A stretch of DNA of 41,342 nucleotides from a virus: the IMG/VR virus record IMGVR_UViG_3300025000_000210, positions 1 to 41,342 of that record. One strand, given 5' to 3'. Positions 31,543 through 39,358 of this stretch are shown here, piece by piece. Positions within the stretch are counted from its first letter, which is position 1. Each line of letters opens with the position of its first letter. The notes under the pieces are model-generated. The model was not told the origin of the DNA and ran no database searches. It worked only from the letters and a program-made list of their open reading frames with translations. The position numbers were made by a program, and so were the translations under genes.

Positions 31543-32715
31543 TTAAAACAAACTCTTAATCTGCAATAAATGTTCGTCAAACACACTCAAATCATCACTC
31601 TTACTCGCCCTAACAACAACATATTTATTAATATAAGCACTATTACTAGTTGCTTTCAAAGTAACACTACTTCCATCATAACTCACAATACTCAAATAAA
31701 TATTACTTGACAAATCCTGATTACTCAAATTCCATACAACACTCTTGCTCAAATCAACTATACCATTATTAAATACATTTGAAGTCAATGTAATACTATT
31801 TCCAAGTTTGACTGTTGTTAATCCAGTAATATCAATAGTATAATTGTCAGCAATCACTTCATTTTGAACAGTTAAGTTGATACTATCTGAAACACCATTG
31901 TATGTTGCAGATATAATTGCTGTCCCTTCACTAATACAAGTGATTACTCCGTTTACTACAGTTGCAATATTTATATTACTTGATAAATAAATTATAGTAG
32001 GGGAGAGAACTTGTACTCCATTATCAGTACATATAATATTTAATGTTAAAGTATCATCTACATATAATGTGGCATCACTATTTTGAATAGTAATATTAAA
32101 AGTATGAACAAGAGGTTCAACCTCACTATAAACCATTCTCAAAATCAATAACCCATTCACAGTAATATCATCAATATTTGTAACCTGCCAAGATGACCTC
32201 AATCCAATTTTAAACACATCATTCATCTCAATTTGTCTAGTAATAGACGTATTGCTTATTTGTACTGCAATTTCTGAATCTAATGTTGATATTATTTTTT
32301 GTTCATCTAGGGAGATTGAACCTTTTGAGATTATGCATGGGATCTCATTTAAAATTGAATTTTTATCGTAGAATTTTAATGTGTTGTTGGATTTAACCAT
32401 ACTTGCAGTTTGATATGCTTGTAAATTGTCAATATTGCTTACAATAATCCATTTATCTTCTTCCCATTCAACTATTGATCCAGTATTAACAACTGTTTCA
32501 ATTGGCATATGAATTTTCTTATCATATTTACCTTCATTTAAAGGATTTAAATGTGATTGGATTATTACTTGTGTTGTGGTGTTGTCGATTGTTACACTTT
32601 TGCCTTCTGCGCTATAATATCTACGAATATCAAAATTTTCTTTTACGTCTGATACAATTTCTTCTTTTGAAGAATAATTTGAGTCACTACTTATCCATTT
32701 TTTTCTTACATCCAT
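31543..32715 (-). CDS. Neck / head-closure-like protein with two Ig-like (BIG2) domains
   Basis: 390 aa. Residues 1-200 have the layout of head-closure (stopper) proteins of this phage type: KKIHMPIETVVNTGSIVEWEEDKWIIVSNID then SMVKSNNTLKFYD and LRSSWQVTNID. Residues ~212-287 are a BIG2 domain (DTLTLNIICTDNGVQV, NIATVVNGVITCISEGTAIISA), and ~295-388 a second Ig-like domain (ITGLTTVKLGNSITL ... VVVRASKSDDLS). Surface-exposed Ig domains on virions may bind carbohydrates weakly. The C-terminal codons have been exchanged by the neighbouring endonuclease element: an alternative ending lies at 30063..30152. Confidence 0.65.
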   Translation of the reverse strand: MDVRKKWISSDSNYSSKEEIVSDVKENFDIRRYYSAEGKSVTIDNTTTQVIIQSHLNPLNEGKYDKKIHMPIETVVNTGSIVEWEEDKWIIVSNIDNLQAYQTASMVKSNNTLKFYDKNSILNEIPCIISKGSISLDEQKIISTLDSEIAVQISNTSITRQIEMNDVFKIGLRSSWQVTNIDDITVNGLLILRMVYSEVEPLVHTFNITIQNSDATLYVDDTLTLNIICTDNGVQVLSPTIIYLSSNINIATVVNGVITCISEGTAIISATYNGVSDSINLTVQNEVIADNYTIDITGLTTVKLGNSITLTSNVFNNGIVDLSKSVVWNLSNQDLSSNIYLSIVSYDGSSVTLKATSNSAYINKYVVVRASKSDDLSVFDEHLLQIKSLF

Positions 32716-32742
32716 ATTTCACAACCTGTCACAATTAAATGA

Positions 32743-32776
32743 AGTAGAGAATCATATTATTAATAGACTCTCTACT
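32743..32776 (-). terminator. Hairpin between small virion protein and neck gene
   Basis: AGTAGAGA / TCTCTACT stem with an 18-nt loop and a weak T-rich tail on the minus strand; partial terminator at most. Confidence 0.5.
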
Positions 32777-32787
32777 CAAATTACAAA

Positions 32788-33057
32788 TTAGAATTCTGCT
32801 TTTGCCAATCCTTCAATTCTTAAAGCAGAAGCATCGGCAGTAGCTTTGTAGTACAATTTACCAAAAGGTACTGCAATATTTTTTCTTACTTCTCCTGCTT
32901 TTAAAATCATTATGTTAGTTGTTGCGGTTACGTCAAAGGCCAAAGTAATCACATTTGCTGAATCATTTACAATAAGATTAATAAAAGACATATTTAATTC
33001 CACATTTTGTTCGAGAATATTTGCCGTCAATGAACGACCAATAAAGTTTGTTGCCAT
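32788..33057 (-). CDS. Small virion protein, unknown
   Basis: 89 aa, ATG 33057 after AGAGGAGG. Beta-rich, no Cys, with SFINLIVNDSANVITLAFDVTATTN and a positively charged KAGEVRKN turn. It follows the 268-aa structural protein with a 47-nt gap. The regular strands and lack of charge clusters suggest an external decoration or connector subunit, but no family is recognised. Confidence 0.6.
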   Translation of the reverse strand: MATNFIGRSLTANILEQNVELNMSFINLIVNDSANVITLAFDVTATTNIMILKAGEVRKNIAVPFGKLYYKATADASALRIEGLAKAEF

Positions 33058-33104
33058 TATTAATTCCTCCTCTAAATTTTATTTATTTTCTTACATGTAT
33101 TCTA

Positions 33105-33911
33105 CTATTCTACAGCCATTACCTGAATTACATTAGTAGCAGCCAAATGAGTTGCACCAGCTTGTAGTACACGAACACGATTTGGATTTGCTTGGATGGA
33201 TGCCTTATCTGTAATTGTACCAAGCAAAATTCCATCTGCATCAAAATAATTAACTAATATTTTAGTTGGCACAAATGGCAAAGGTATATTAGTTTCAAGT
33301 GCTAATACATCTTGTGCAGTAACAATGCGATCTACAACAACCATTTGTTTTATACCAGATGCAGTTCCACCAACTGAATTTTCCACAGTACAGTTCGCTG
33401 CACTTGTAGTAGTAATAGTTACATTTCCTGCAACGCCTATAGCATCCCATGTGAGAATTACACTTGCACCATCAGCAGATAAAAATGCTGTAAAAGGAAC
33501 TGTTGCTCTTGTATCACCATTAATTGCAGCAACCAAACTTGTAGCAGAGTTTGCAGCACTTGCACCATTAGTCCAGACACCTGTTGTTACTACAGCTACA
33601 TCTGCTTCTTGATAATCAACACCATTTATGACTACTTTCATTGCAGGTTCACCAGTCGCGTTAAAATCAATTACTGCTGTTGACATGGTTCCAGGAAAAT
33701 TAATCAAAGAATTAATTTGTGTAGCATTAGCAGTTACAGAAGTTCCTGCTCCAGCTCCCAATTTTAAATCTGCAATTGCCAACACATCAACATTTTTATT
33801 TGTCCCTGCAACAATTGCTTTTGAAGCTAATACTGTTCCAGCAGTTACGCCATCTATAGTTGCTTCTTCACTTTGAGATATTCTACTAAATTCAGAATCA
33901 CTATATCCCAT
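33105..33911 (-). CDS. Putative virion surface/structural protein
   Basis: 268 aa, ATG 33911 after AAGGAGG. Ala/Val/Thr/Gly-rich and clearly higher in G+C than its neighbours. The middle (VVINGVDYQEADVAVVTTG ... SLVAAINGDTRATV ... GASVILTWDAIGVAGNVTITTT) is the insert-type domain often found in tail sheath, tube and head fibre proteins (VAAINAD ... GxAGNxI pattern). N-terminal residues SQSEEATIDGVTAGTVLASKAIV fit head-fibre or collar proteins. The base composition hints at a more recent acquisition or selection for abundant translation. Exact role unknown. Confidence 0.55.
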   Translation of the reverse strand: MGYSDSEFSRISQSEEATIDGVTAGTVLASKAIVAGTNKNVDVLAIADLKLGAGAGTSVTANATQINSLINFPGTMSTAVIDFNATGEPAMKVVINGVDYQEADVAVVTTGVWTNGASAANSATSLVAAINGDTRATVPFTAFLSADGASVILTWDAIGVAGNVTITTTSAANCTVENSVGGTASGIKQMVVVDRIVTAQDVLALETNIPLPFVPTKILVNYFDADGILLGTITDKASIQANPNRVRVLQAGATHLAATNVIQVMAVE

Positions 33912-33974
33912 TTTTCTTTCCTCCTTTTTGATTATTTTGTTATGATTTTTATCATTATGACTTATATTATTTAA

Positions 33975-34196
33975 TTACATAATTTCCCTTTGTAAGTAGG
34001 GTATTCTCTTAATAAAATTGCTTATGTCTAGAATCTCACCTCTAAGTTCAGGATAATCATGCAAAGAAATATCAAATTGTTTCTCAATCATATGCATAAG
34101 ATTGTTTATTTTTAAATATTCTTTCTTACATAAATCTTCTAAGCTCATTTCGCAATTTGGAGTTTTAATTAATATTTTCTTATTGTTATTATTCAT
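33975..34196 (-). CDS. Hypothetical small protein in the neck gene cluster
   Basis: 73 aa, ATG 34196 after TAGGTGG, ten nt after the stop of the connector gene. Helical, with two Cys (NCEMSLEDLCKKEY) and a tail YPELRGEILDISNFIKRIPYLQ. No family recognised. Location inside the head-tail joining genes suggests a small virion or assembly factor. Confidence 0.6.
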   Translation of the reverse strand: MNNNNKKILIKTPNCEMSLEDLCKKEYLKINNLMHMIEKQFDISLHDYPELRGEILDISNFIKRIPYLQREIM

Positions 34197-34206
34197 TTTT
34201 TACCAC

Positions 34207-34887
34207 CTAATTTAAATAGGAATTAAATTCTTGTCTAAAATCTTTAATCTCTTCCTTTAAATTACTTAACATTAATGAATAAACTTTTAATTCTTCTACT
34301 TTACTTTCCAAACGATTAAAATCTTTGGTTCCAATTTGCTTTTTTAATCGAGATAATGGTTTTAATAAATAATCTAAATATGCTTTTTTCATATTTAATG
34401 AAATTAATTCAATCTCATCTATATCTAAGTCATTATTCATTATGCCATCATATGTTTTACTAATTATTAGATTTAAATTGGTATTATCTGTATTAGTAAA
34501 TGTTACCACAATATTATCTGTAAGTGGTTTAGTGATTGTTAACATAGGATTTTCAATATCATCTAATACTACTGTATAATTTACTTCAATAGTAGACTTT
34601 ATTTTTGTTGCTATTTGAAATTTTGTATCAGTATTTAATAAAGCAATTGTATATGTATCAGAGTTAATTTGAAGAGTTATATCTCCACTATTTTCTATTA
34701 CATCATAAATTATTAAAACTGCATTATTAGAATACAAAGTATAACTCAAATCATGTGGTGTAGTTTTGTAGCTATACCCCACAGCAGTTTCAAAAAACTC
34801 ATAAACTAAATCTTGCTTATAAGTGAAATCCACATCAGATACTTTTATGAAAAATTTATCATATATTTTCTGGAGTAAAGTTCCCAA
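34207..34887 (-). CDS. Head-tail connector/adaptor protein with inserted beta domain
   Basis: 226 aa from TTG 34887 (9 nt after GGAGG). Residues 1-50 (LLQKIYDKFFIKV ... YEFFETAVGYSY) and 150-226 (DIDEIELISLNMKKAYLDYLL, KKQIGTKDFNRLESKVEELK, EIKDFRQEFNSYL) are helices of the adaptor type that docks under the portal (Ad1-like). Between them (~55-145) lies a beta-rich insert (GDITLQINSDTYTIALLN, PMLTITKPLTDNIVVTFTN), perhaps displayed on the neck. The order capsid, unknown, connector, neck agrees with this. Confidence 0.6.
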   Translation of the reverse strand: MGTLLQKIYDKFFIKVSDVDFTYKQDLVYEFFETAVGYSYKTTPHDLSYTLYSNNAVLIIYDVIENSGDITLQINSDTYTIALLNTDTKFQIATKIKSTIEVNYTVVLDDIENPMLTITKPLTDNIVVTFTNTDNTNLNLIISKTYDGIMNNDLDIDEIELISLNMKKAYLDYLLKPLSRLKKQIGTKDFNRLESKVEELKVYSLMLSNLKEEIKDFRQEFNSYLN

Positions 34888-34916
34888 ACTATATCACCTC
34901 CAATGATTTATTATAT

Positions 34917-35402
34917 TTATTCTTTATCATCATTTTTATCAGTTTTAAATGAAAGACCTGTGAATTCAATTAAATACTGTATCTGATCATAATTATTTAT
35001 CTTATTTTTCTTAGCATAATTAACTATTTTTGATTTTTCTTGATTTGTAATGATATTTTCAGTTACATGTTTTTTGAAAGTGCTGAAAGTTTTATAATCA
35101 AATATTTCTTTGCATTTTTCATCACTTAGAATTAGTTGAGTTCGCTTTTCTTCTTTGTTGTCAAAACCAAGATGTTCTCTCATTTCTGGATTATGAATAT
35201 AAACCCTACTGTGATCTCCATTCCCTGATCCAACAAAAAATAGATTGTTGTTTTGCACCTGTGTTTCAATCTCCATATTTGGAATATACACTGTCTGATT
35301 TGCTTTTATGAATTCATCTCCGTCCATGGAAAACCTCTCCCATGAGACATTCCAATCACATAAGTTTTGTACCTTTGACCTACTATTCATATCAATTGCC
35401 AT
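34917..35402 (-). CDS. Phage structural-operon protein, unknown, typical neighbour of the major capsid gene
   Basis: 161 aa, ATG 35402 after GGAGGG. The pattern SRSKVQNLCDWNVSW at the start, YIPNMEIETQVQNNNLFFVG and SRVYIHNPEMREHLGFD, then a helical C-terminus (YKTFSTFKKHV ... QIQYLIEFTG) is one I associate with an unnamed gene next to the capsid gene in Firmicute siphophages. Possibly a capsid completion or head-vertex protein. It normally follows the capsid gene directly; here an endonuclease gene lies between. Confidence 0.6.
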   Translation of the reverse strand: MAIDMNSRSKVQNLCDWNVSWERFSMDGDEFIKANQTVYIPNMEIETQVQNNNLFFVGSGNGDHSRVYIHNPEMREHLGFDNKEEKRTQLILSDEKCKEIFDYKTFSTFKKHVTENIITNQEKSKIVNYAKKNKINNYDQIQYLIEFTGLSFKTDKNDDKE

Positions 35403-35458
35403 AATTATTTATTCCCTCCATTTTACCCTCTATTATTTTGTTTTGTTTTTATTTGTAT

Positions 35459-37090
35459 TTATATTGCTACTTGAATTTCTATAATATCAGTTGATTTGAT
35501 TCTTCTTAGTTCGCCAAAATCATAATCAAATTCACCTTGAGAATTAATTATTTTTGAATTGTCAATGTCGAATTTAATATAATGATGATTTTGATTGAGG
35601 TATGTACGTGCGTATAATAGAATTTCTAGAAGTTTTTGGTCTGATGGGATTAGGTCATCTTTTTCACTAATGATTCTAATTTCTTTCCAACCAGAACGTA
35701 GTAACCCATAGGTTCTATTTCTTTCTCTTTTTATGAATTCTTTTTCTGTAAATGTTCCAAGTGTTACACTCATTCTATGCCCAGAACCATCATATTCTAG
35801 ATAAATCATTTCATCTGGAAATGCTACATCAAGAGAAGATCCTTTAAATGGGTAATTGAGTTTTCCTCCTATAAGATTGTGTATGTATTTTTGTTGCCTA
35901 CTACATCTTGCAGTTCCATTTTTATATAAAGATTGCCTATTTCTTTCTTTTATTTCTGGATTTTGCATAGGATACTCTACTCCATTATTTTTGAGATTGG
36001 TATCTTTAACTCTCTGTCTTAAGCAACTTCTACACCTCTCACCACCTTTAAAGTGAGCTAAAGAAATAAAAGATGGTTTATTATTTCCGCAAGAACATTT
36101 ATAACTTAATTTATTGTCATCATCTGGAGTAGTATAATATTCTTGCTCGGAAGTTAATAATATACAATTCTCAATTTTAAATAAATCATATACTTCGTTA
36201 TAAGGTATTTTATTTAATTTTTTAAAATTAATTAATGCACAATCATCACATTTGTCTTTTGCACCAATTTTCCTTGAAAACATCTTGTATGTTGTTTCAA
36301 ATGGTTTACCACAATTACATTTGATTTCCAAAAGAGAATTAGAATTTTCATAATTTTCAATAGTAGTTAATAATTCGCAACCATTGATTGCTATAGTATT
36401 TTTAACTTCTATATATGGTTTACTCAGTTTTTCTCCTCTTGCTTTATTGCCACAATCATCACAATGTTGCTTTTTAGATTGTTCTCCTTTAAATTGCTTA
36501 AAAGATGTAGTAAAAGGGTTTTCACATTTGCATTTAATATCAATATCTAGATGTGTGTTTACATATTCATCTTCAGTTGTTATTAACTCACAACCACTAT
36601 TACTTTCAATCTCTATATAATGCTTTATATCTTTATAAGGTATTTTATGTTTTTCTCCTGATAATTTATTGCTACACTCATTACATGTTCTTTGATTACA
36701 ACTATAAAACTTATTCCAACTTTTCTTAAATGGCCTTCCACAACCACATTCTAAATCTAATAAATCAGTTGCAATAGTATATTCTGATAATAATTTGCAA
36801 TTTGATTGAGATTCTACTTCTATGAAATATTTAACTTCTTCAGTAGTCCTTCTTTCTAATCCAGAGCATTTATTACATTGCTTTTTAGAATATTTGAAAT
36901 TATCATAAGATTTCTCAATATCATTTCCACATTTACATTTCATGAATATTACTACATGTGAGTTATTTTTATTTTGATCTATTTTTGCTTGATAAAATTC
37001 TTCTTCTGTGGTTTTTAGACTACAACCATTTCCTGTTTCTTCGCTATTTATATAGTTTTTAATGATTTGATATGTAAGTTTTGTTGCCAA
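35459..37090 (-). CDS. Homing-endonuclease-like protein with zinc-ribbon repeats and Vsr-like nuclease, next to the capsid intron
   Basis: 543 aa from TTG 37090 (8 nt after GGAGG). Residues ~15-370 consist of six repeats of ~55-60 residues, each with 'CxLxxTxxEYxxxxxxLxIKCxCGxxFxxS...F...CxxC' and a following basic link (e.g. IKCKCENPFTTSFKQFKG ... HCDDCGNKARGEKL). Residues ~385-500 are the nuclease: MQNPEIKERNRQSLYKNG, CSRQQKYIHNLIGG, SLDVAFPDEMIYLEYDGSGH and FIKRERNRTYGLLRSGWKEIRII, with Asp, Glu and His placed as in Vsr/EDxHD homing endonucleases such as I-Bth0305I. It begins 138 nt after the second capsid exon and is not inside the group I intron at 37294..37549, which encodes no protein of its own. 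It is the natural candidate for the enzyme that cleaves intron-less capsid genes. Confidence 0.8.
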   Translation of the reverse strand: MATKLTYQIIKNYINSEETGNGCSLKTTEEEFYQAKIDQNKNNSHVVIFMKCKCGNDIEKSYDNFKYSKKQCNKCSGLERRTTEEVKYFIEVESQSNCKLLSEYTIATDLLDLECGCGRPFKKSWNKFYSCNQRTCNECSNKLSGEKHKIPYKDIKHYIEIESNSGCELITTEDEYVNTHLDIDIKCKCENPFTTSFKQFKGEQSKKQHCDDCGNKARGEKLSKPYIEVKNTIAINGCELLTTIENYENSNSLLEIKCNCGKPFETTYKMFSRKIGAKDKCDDCALINFKKLNKIPYNEVYDLFKIENCILLTSEQEYYTTPDDDNKLSYKCSCGNNKPSFISLAHFKGGERCRSCLRQRVKDTNLKNNGVEYPMQNPEIKERNRQSLYKNGTARCSRQQKYIHNLIGGKLNYPFKGSSLDVAFPDEMIYLEYDGSGHRMSVTLGTFTEKEFIKRERNRTYGLLRSGWKEIRIISEKDDLIPSDQKLLEILLYARTYLNQNHHYIKFDIDNSKIINSQGEFDYDFGELRRIKSTDIIEIQVAI

Positions 37091-37138
37091 TTTTAATTCC
37101 TCCTTAGAATCACTCCCTAATTTTTTATAAAATAAAAG

Positions 37139-37164
37139 AAGAGTGGTCTAGGAAAACCACTCTT
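37139..37164 (-). terminator. Terminator after the capsid gene
   Basis: Perfect AAGAGTGGT / ACCACTCTT stem, 8-nt loop, T-rich tail on the minus strand, 63 nt after the second-exon stop codon. Confidence 0.85.
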
Positions 37165-37227
37165 ATCAGTAATTAATTAGGCTTGCAATCTTAATTAATA
37201 CCTACCTTTTATAAAATTTGTTTAATA

Positions 37228-38599
37228 TTACTCAGCTAAAGCAGAGTCATAAATATATCCAACCATTGGAATATATTCAGGAACCAAATAATTCAATTTT
37301 GTTACCCTACAAGCTTTTTATCCTGTAGTTCTTATACTTTTTCTTCGTATAAGTTCAGCATATCTTTTCACCTTCAAGAAAAACTTGATAAGGTGTCGCG
37401 GACTCGTGGGAAGATTATATTTATTCACTTCCTATGCGTTGCCCCTGACTAATCTTAAATTAGCCTTCGGTTCTGATTCCCATTTCAGGGTTCCAGCTTA
37501 ATACCGCGATTTTTACATTAAACATTTCTGTCTAAGTCGGCAATTATTCACCGAATTCCCAATCATAACGAATGGCACGACTCCTAGAATTTAGGTCTGT
37601 GCCTTCCATGGAAGTTAAATTACCTTTAAGACCTATTTGTAAAGGACTCATAATACCTTGTGGCAAAAACCATAAATCAGTTGTAGGTAATTGAGGAGCA
37701 TAAAAATCTCCAGCAGTATTAAGATCGATCATATTGTAAGAATTTGGCAATTCAACTACTATACTTCCTTTATACACTTTAATAAGACCAGTTTTCATTA
37801 CTTCTTCCATTACGGATTCAGGGAATCTAAATTCTGTGCCAGCAGCCACAACACTAAAATTAGCAAGATCCCCAAGTTTATTTACTGCACTGTAATCTCC
37901 CATAATTGTTACAGAAGTACCAAAACGTTTTGCTAATTTTCTTGTATTTTCAACATTAGTCTTAGTAATCCCCTCGCTGTAGTTCTTTAAAGTGGTAGCA
38001 GCAGTAATTCCTGCTCTCAGAGCATTGATGTGAGAGAGAACCATTTGATTTGTTAAATCTGTAACGACTTGTTCATTTGCCATTGCAAATCCATCTGTAG
38101 CTCCAGATTGTAACTCTCTATAATCAACTAGCACTCCACCAGTAGAAGTTTGAGTGGTCATAATACCAGTTCTTTTCTTAACAGTTGGGAATACAAAAGA
38201 ACCAGAAGATGCTTGGATTCTTGATTTTTGACCTTGCATCTCATATACTTCATAATGCATTTCTTCATTAAATCCAACTTTTGTAACTGTCCCCATTGCA
38301 CTATTGATTGCCAGTCTTTTTTCAAGAGGTTGTTGAATAGTAATAGTCCGAATTGCGTTCAATTCTGTTGTAGCTTGAGAATTACCATCATTAGCAGCAG
38401 TTGCTAACATCTTAATCTTATCCATTACCGTATCAACTTTTTTACCATACTTAGATACATCTTTACCATATAAAATATTGGTGAAAATCTCCACATTCTC
38501 GTTTTTAACAATATTCGGTAACATATTCTTAACGTTTTTATTAATTTCCACTTGTTCTGCATTTGCTTGAAAATTTGTAAAATCTATTCCAAAACTCAT
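37228..38599 (-). CDS. Major capsid protein, split by a group I intron (exons 38599..37550 and 37293..37228)
   Basis: Exon 1 gives 350 codons, exon 2 gives NYLVPEYIPMVGYIYDSALA plus E and a stop, for 371 aa after splicing. Without splicing, translation stops two codons into the intron (EFG-E-stop). HK97-fold features: an N-terminal helical part, RIQASSGSFVFPTVKKR, then VVTDLTNQMVLSHINALRAG, SVTIMGDYSAVNKLGD and IKVYKGSIVVELPNSYN, ending with the exon junction RYDWEFG-NYLVPEYIP. Related capsid proteins of Firmicute siphophages end with a (V)VPEYIPxxGxI motif, exactly what exon 2 supplies. ATG 38599 follows AAGAGG. Downstream: terminator, then the 35459..37090 endonuclease gene. Confidence 0.85.
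37294..37549 (-). ncRNA. Group I intron (IA-type) in the major capsid gene
   Basis: 256 nt, no ORF. P1: exon TCGGT (37554..37550) pairs with GCCGA (37541..37537), including the required U-G at the 5' splice site. P10: intron AATT (37545..37542) with exon 2 AATT. P3: TCGCGG with CCGCGA. P4: CTG/CAG, P5: CCC/GGG, P6 stem CTAAT/ATTAG. P7: CGCATA with TATGC(T)G; this replaces the common CGACTA/TAGTC pair by base-paired substitution. P7.1: GGAAG/CTTCC, which marks subgroup IA. P8: CACCTT/AAGGTG plus TCAAG/CTTGA. P9: CTTATAC/GTATAAG, P9.1: CTACA/TGTAG. The intron ends GGGTAACAAAATTG, with the last G at 37294. All standard elements are in the right order. Confidence 0.92.
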
Positions 38600-38718
38600 T
38601 GTTAATACCTCTTTTCTTTCTTATTAATTATTTATTACAATTAAATTATTTGACATTAATCAAAAAATATTATATATTCATTACAAATAGCACATACAAT
38701 AATCTATAATCTCATAAC

Positions 38719-39240
38719 TTACAGATTATCGTTTGCCATTACTTCTACAACATAACCACCAGCAACAGTTCCACCACCTGCATCAATAGTAAACGCACCA
38801 AAAGTAGTTTTCTTAATTACTTTAAGATAAACCTCATACGCAGAAGGATCTGCTGTTTTTGTCCATTTCATTACATTTGTAGTATCTGCTACAGAACGTC
38901 CAATGACAAAAGCACCAACTGCAACATCTGCAAAAGCATCAGTAACTAAATCAGCACTCATATCAAGTTGAAGTCCTACCATGTCTTTAAGTCTAAATGC
39001 ACGAATATACTCATTTGCAACAACTTTATAGGAATCTGTATTGATGATTTCAGGCTTATCAATGATATTGCACATAACATAAATATCACCTAATTTTGCT
39101 GTAGCTAAATCTGGAACTAATACCTGAACATCAGATGTAACATTGAACTGATAACCATTATATGTATCTGCAATTGCCTTTACATTAGGTTTGTTGGATA
39201 CATTAAGAAAATTTGAATCATGGAATTTAAATAAACTCAT
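38719..39240 (-). CDS. Capsid decoration / head protein candidate
   Basis: 173 aa, ATG 39240 after GAGG. Beta-rich (YQFNVTSDVQVLVPDLATAKLGDIYVMCNIID ... GAFTIDAGGGTVAGGYVVEVM), no membrane segment. It lies between the protease/scaffold and the major capsid gene, where many siphophages encode a decoration protein that cements the mature head. No family recognised; role inferred from position. Confidence 0.55.
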   Translation of the reverse strand: MSLFKFHDSNFLNVSNKPNVKAIADTYNGYQFNVTSDVQVLVPDLATAKLGDIYVMCNIIDKPEIINTDSYKVVANEYIRAFRLKDMVGLQLDMSADLVTDAFADVAVGAFVIGRSVADTTNVMKWTKTADPSAYEVYLKVIKKTTFGAFTIDAGGGTVAGGYVVEVMANDNL

Positions 39241-39358
39241 TATTAATTACCTCATTTCTTTTTATTTTTGTTATTAATTTTACCACTAACTTACAATTAA
39301 TTAACCATTATTACATATTGTTGACATTAACTGTATATTTATCTTTACTTTCTAAAAC

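Noticed and set aside
37294-37549. IscB/TnpB-type guide RNA (omega RNA) next to the endonuclease
   Set aside because: The sequence folds fully as a group I intron and neighbouring proteins lack RuvC motifs.
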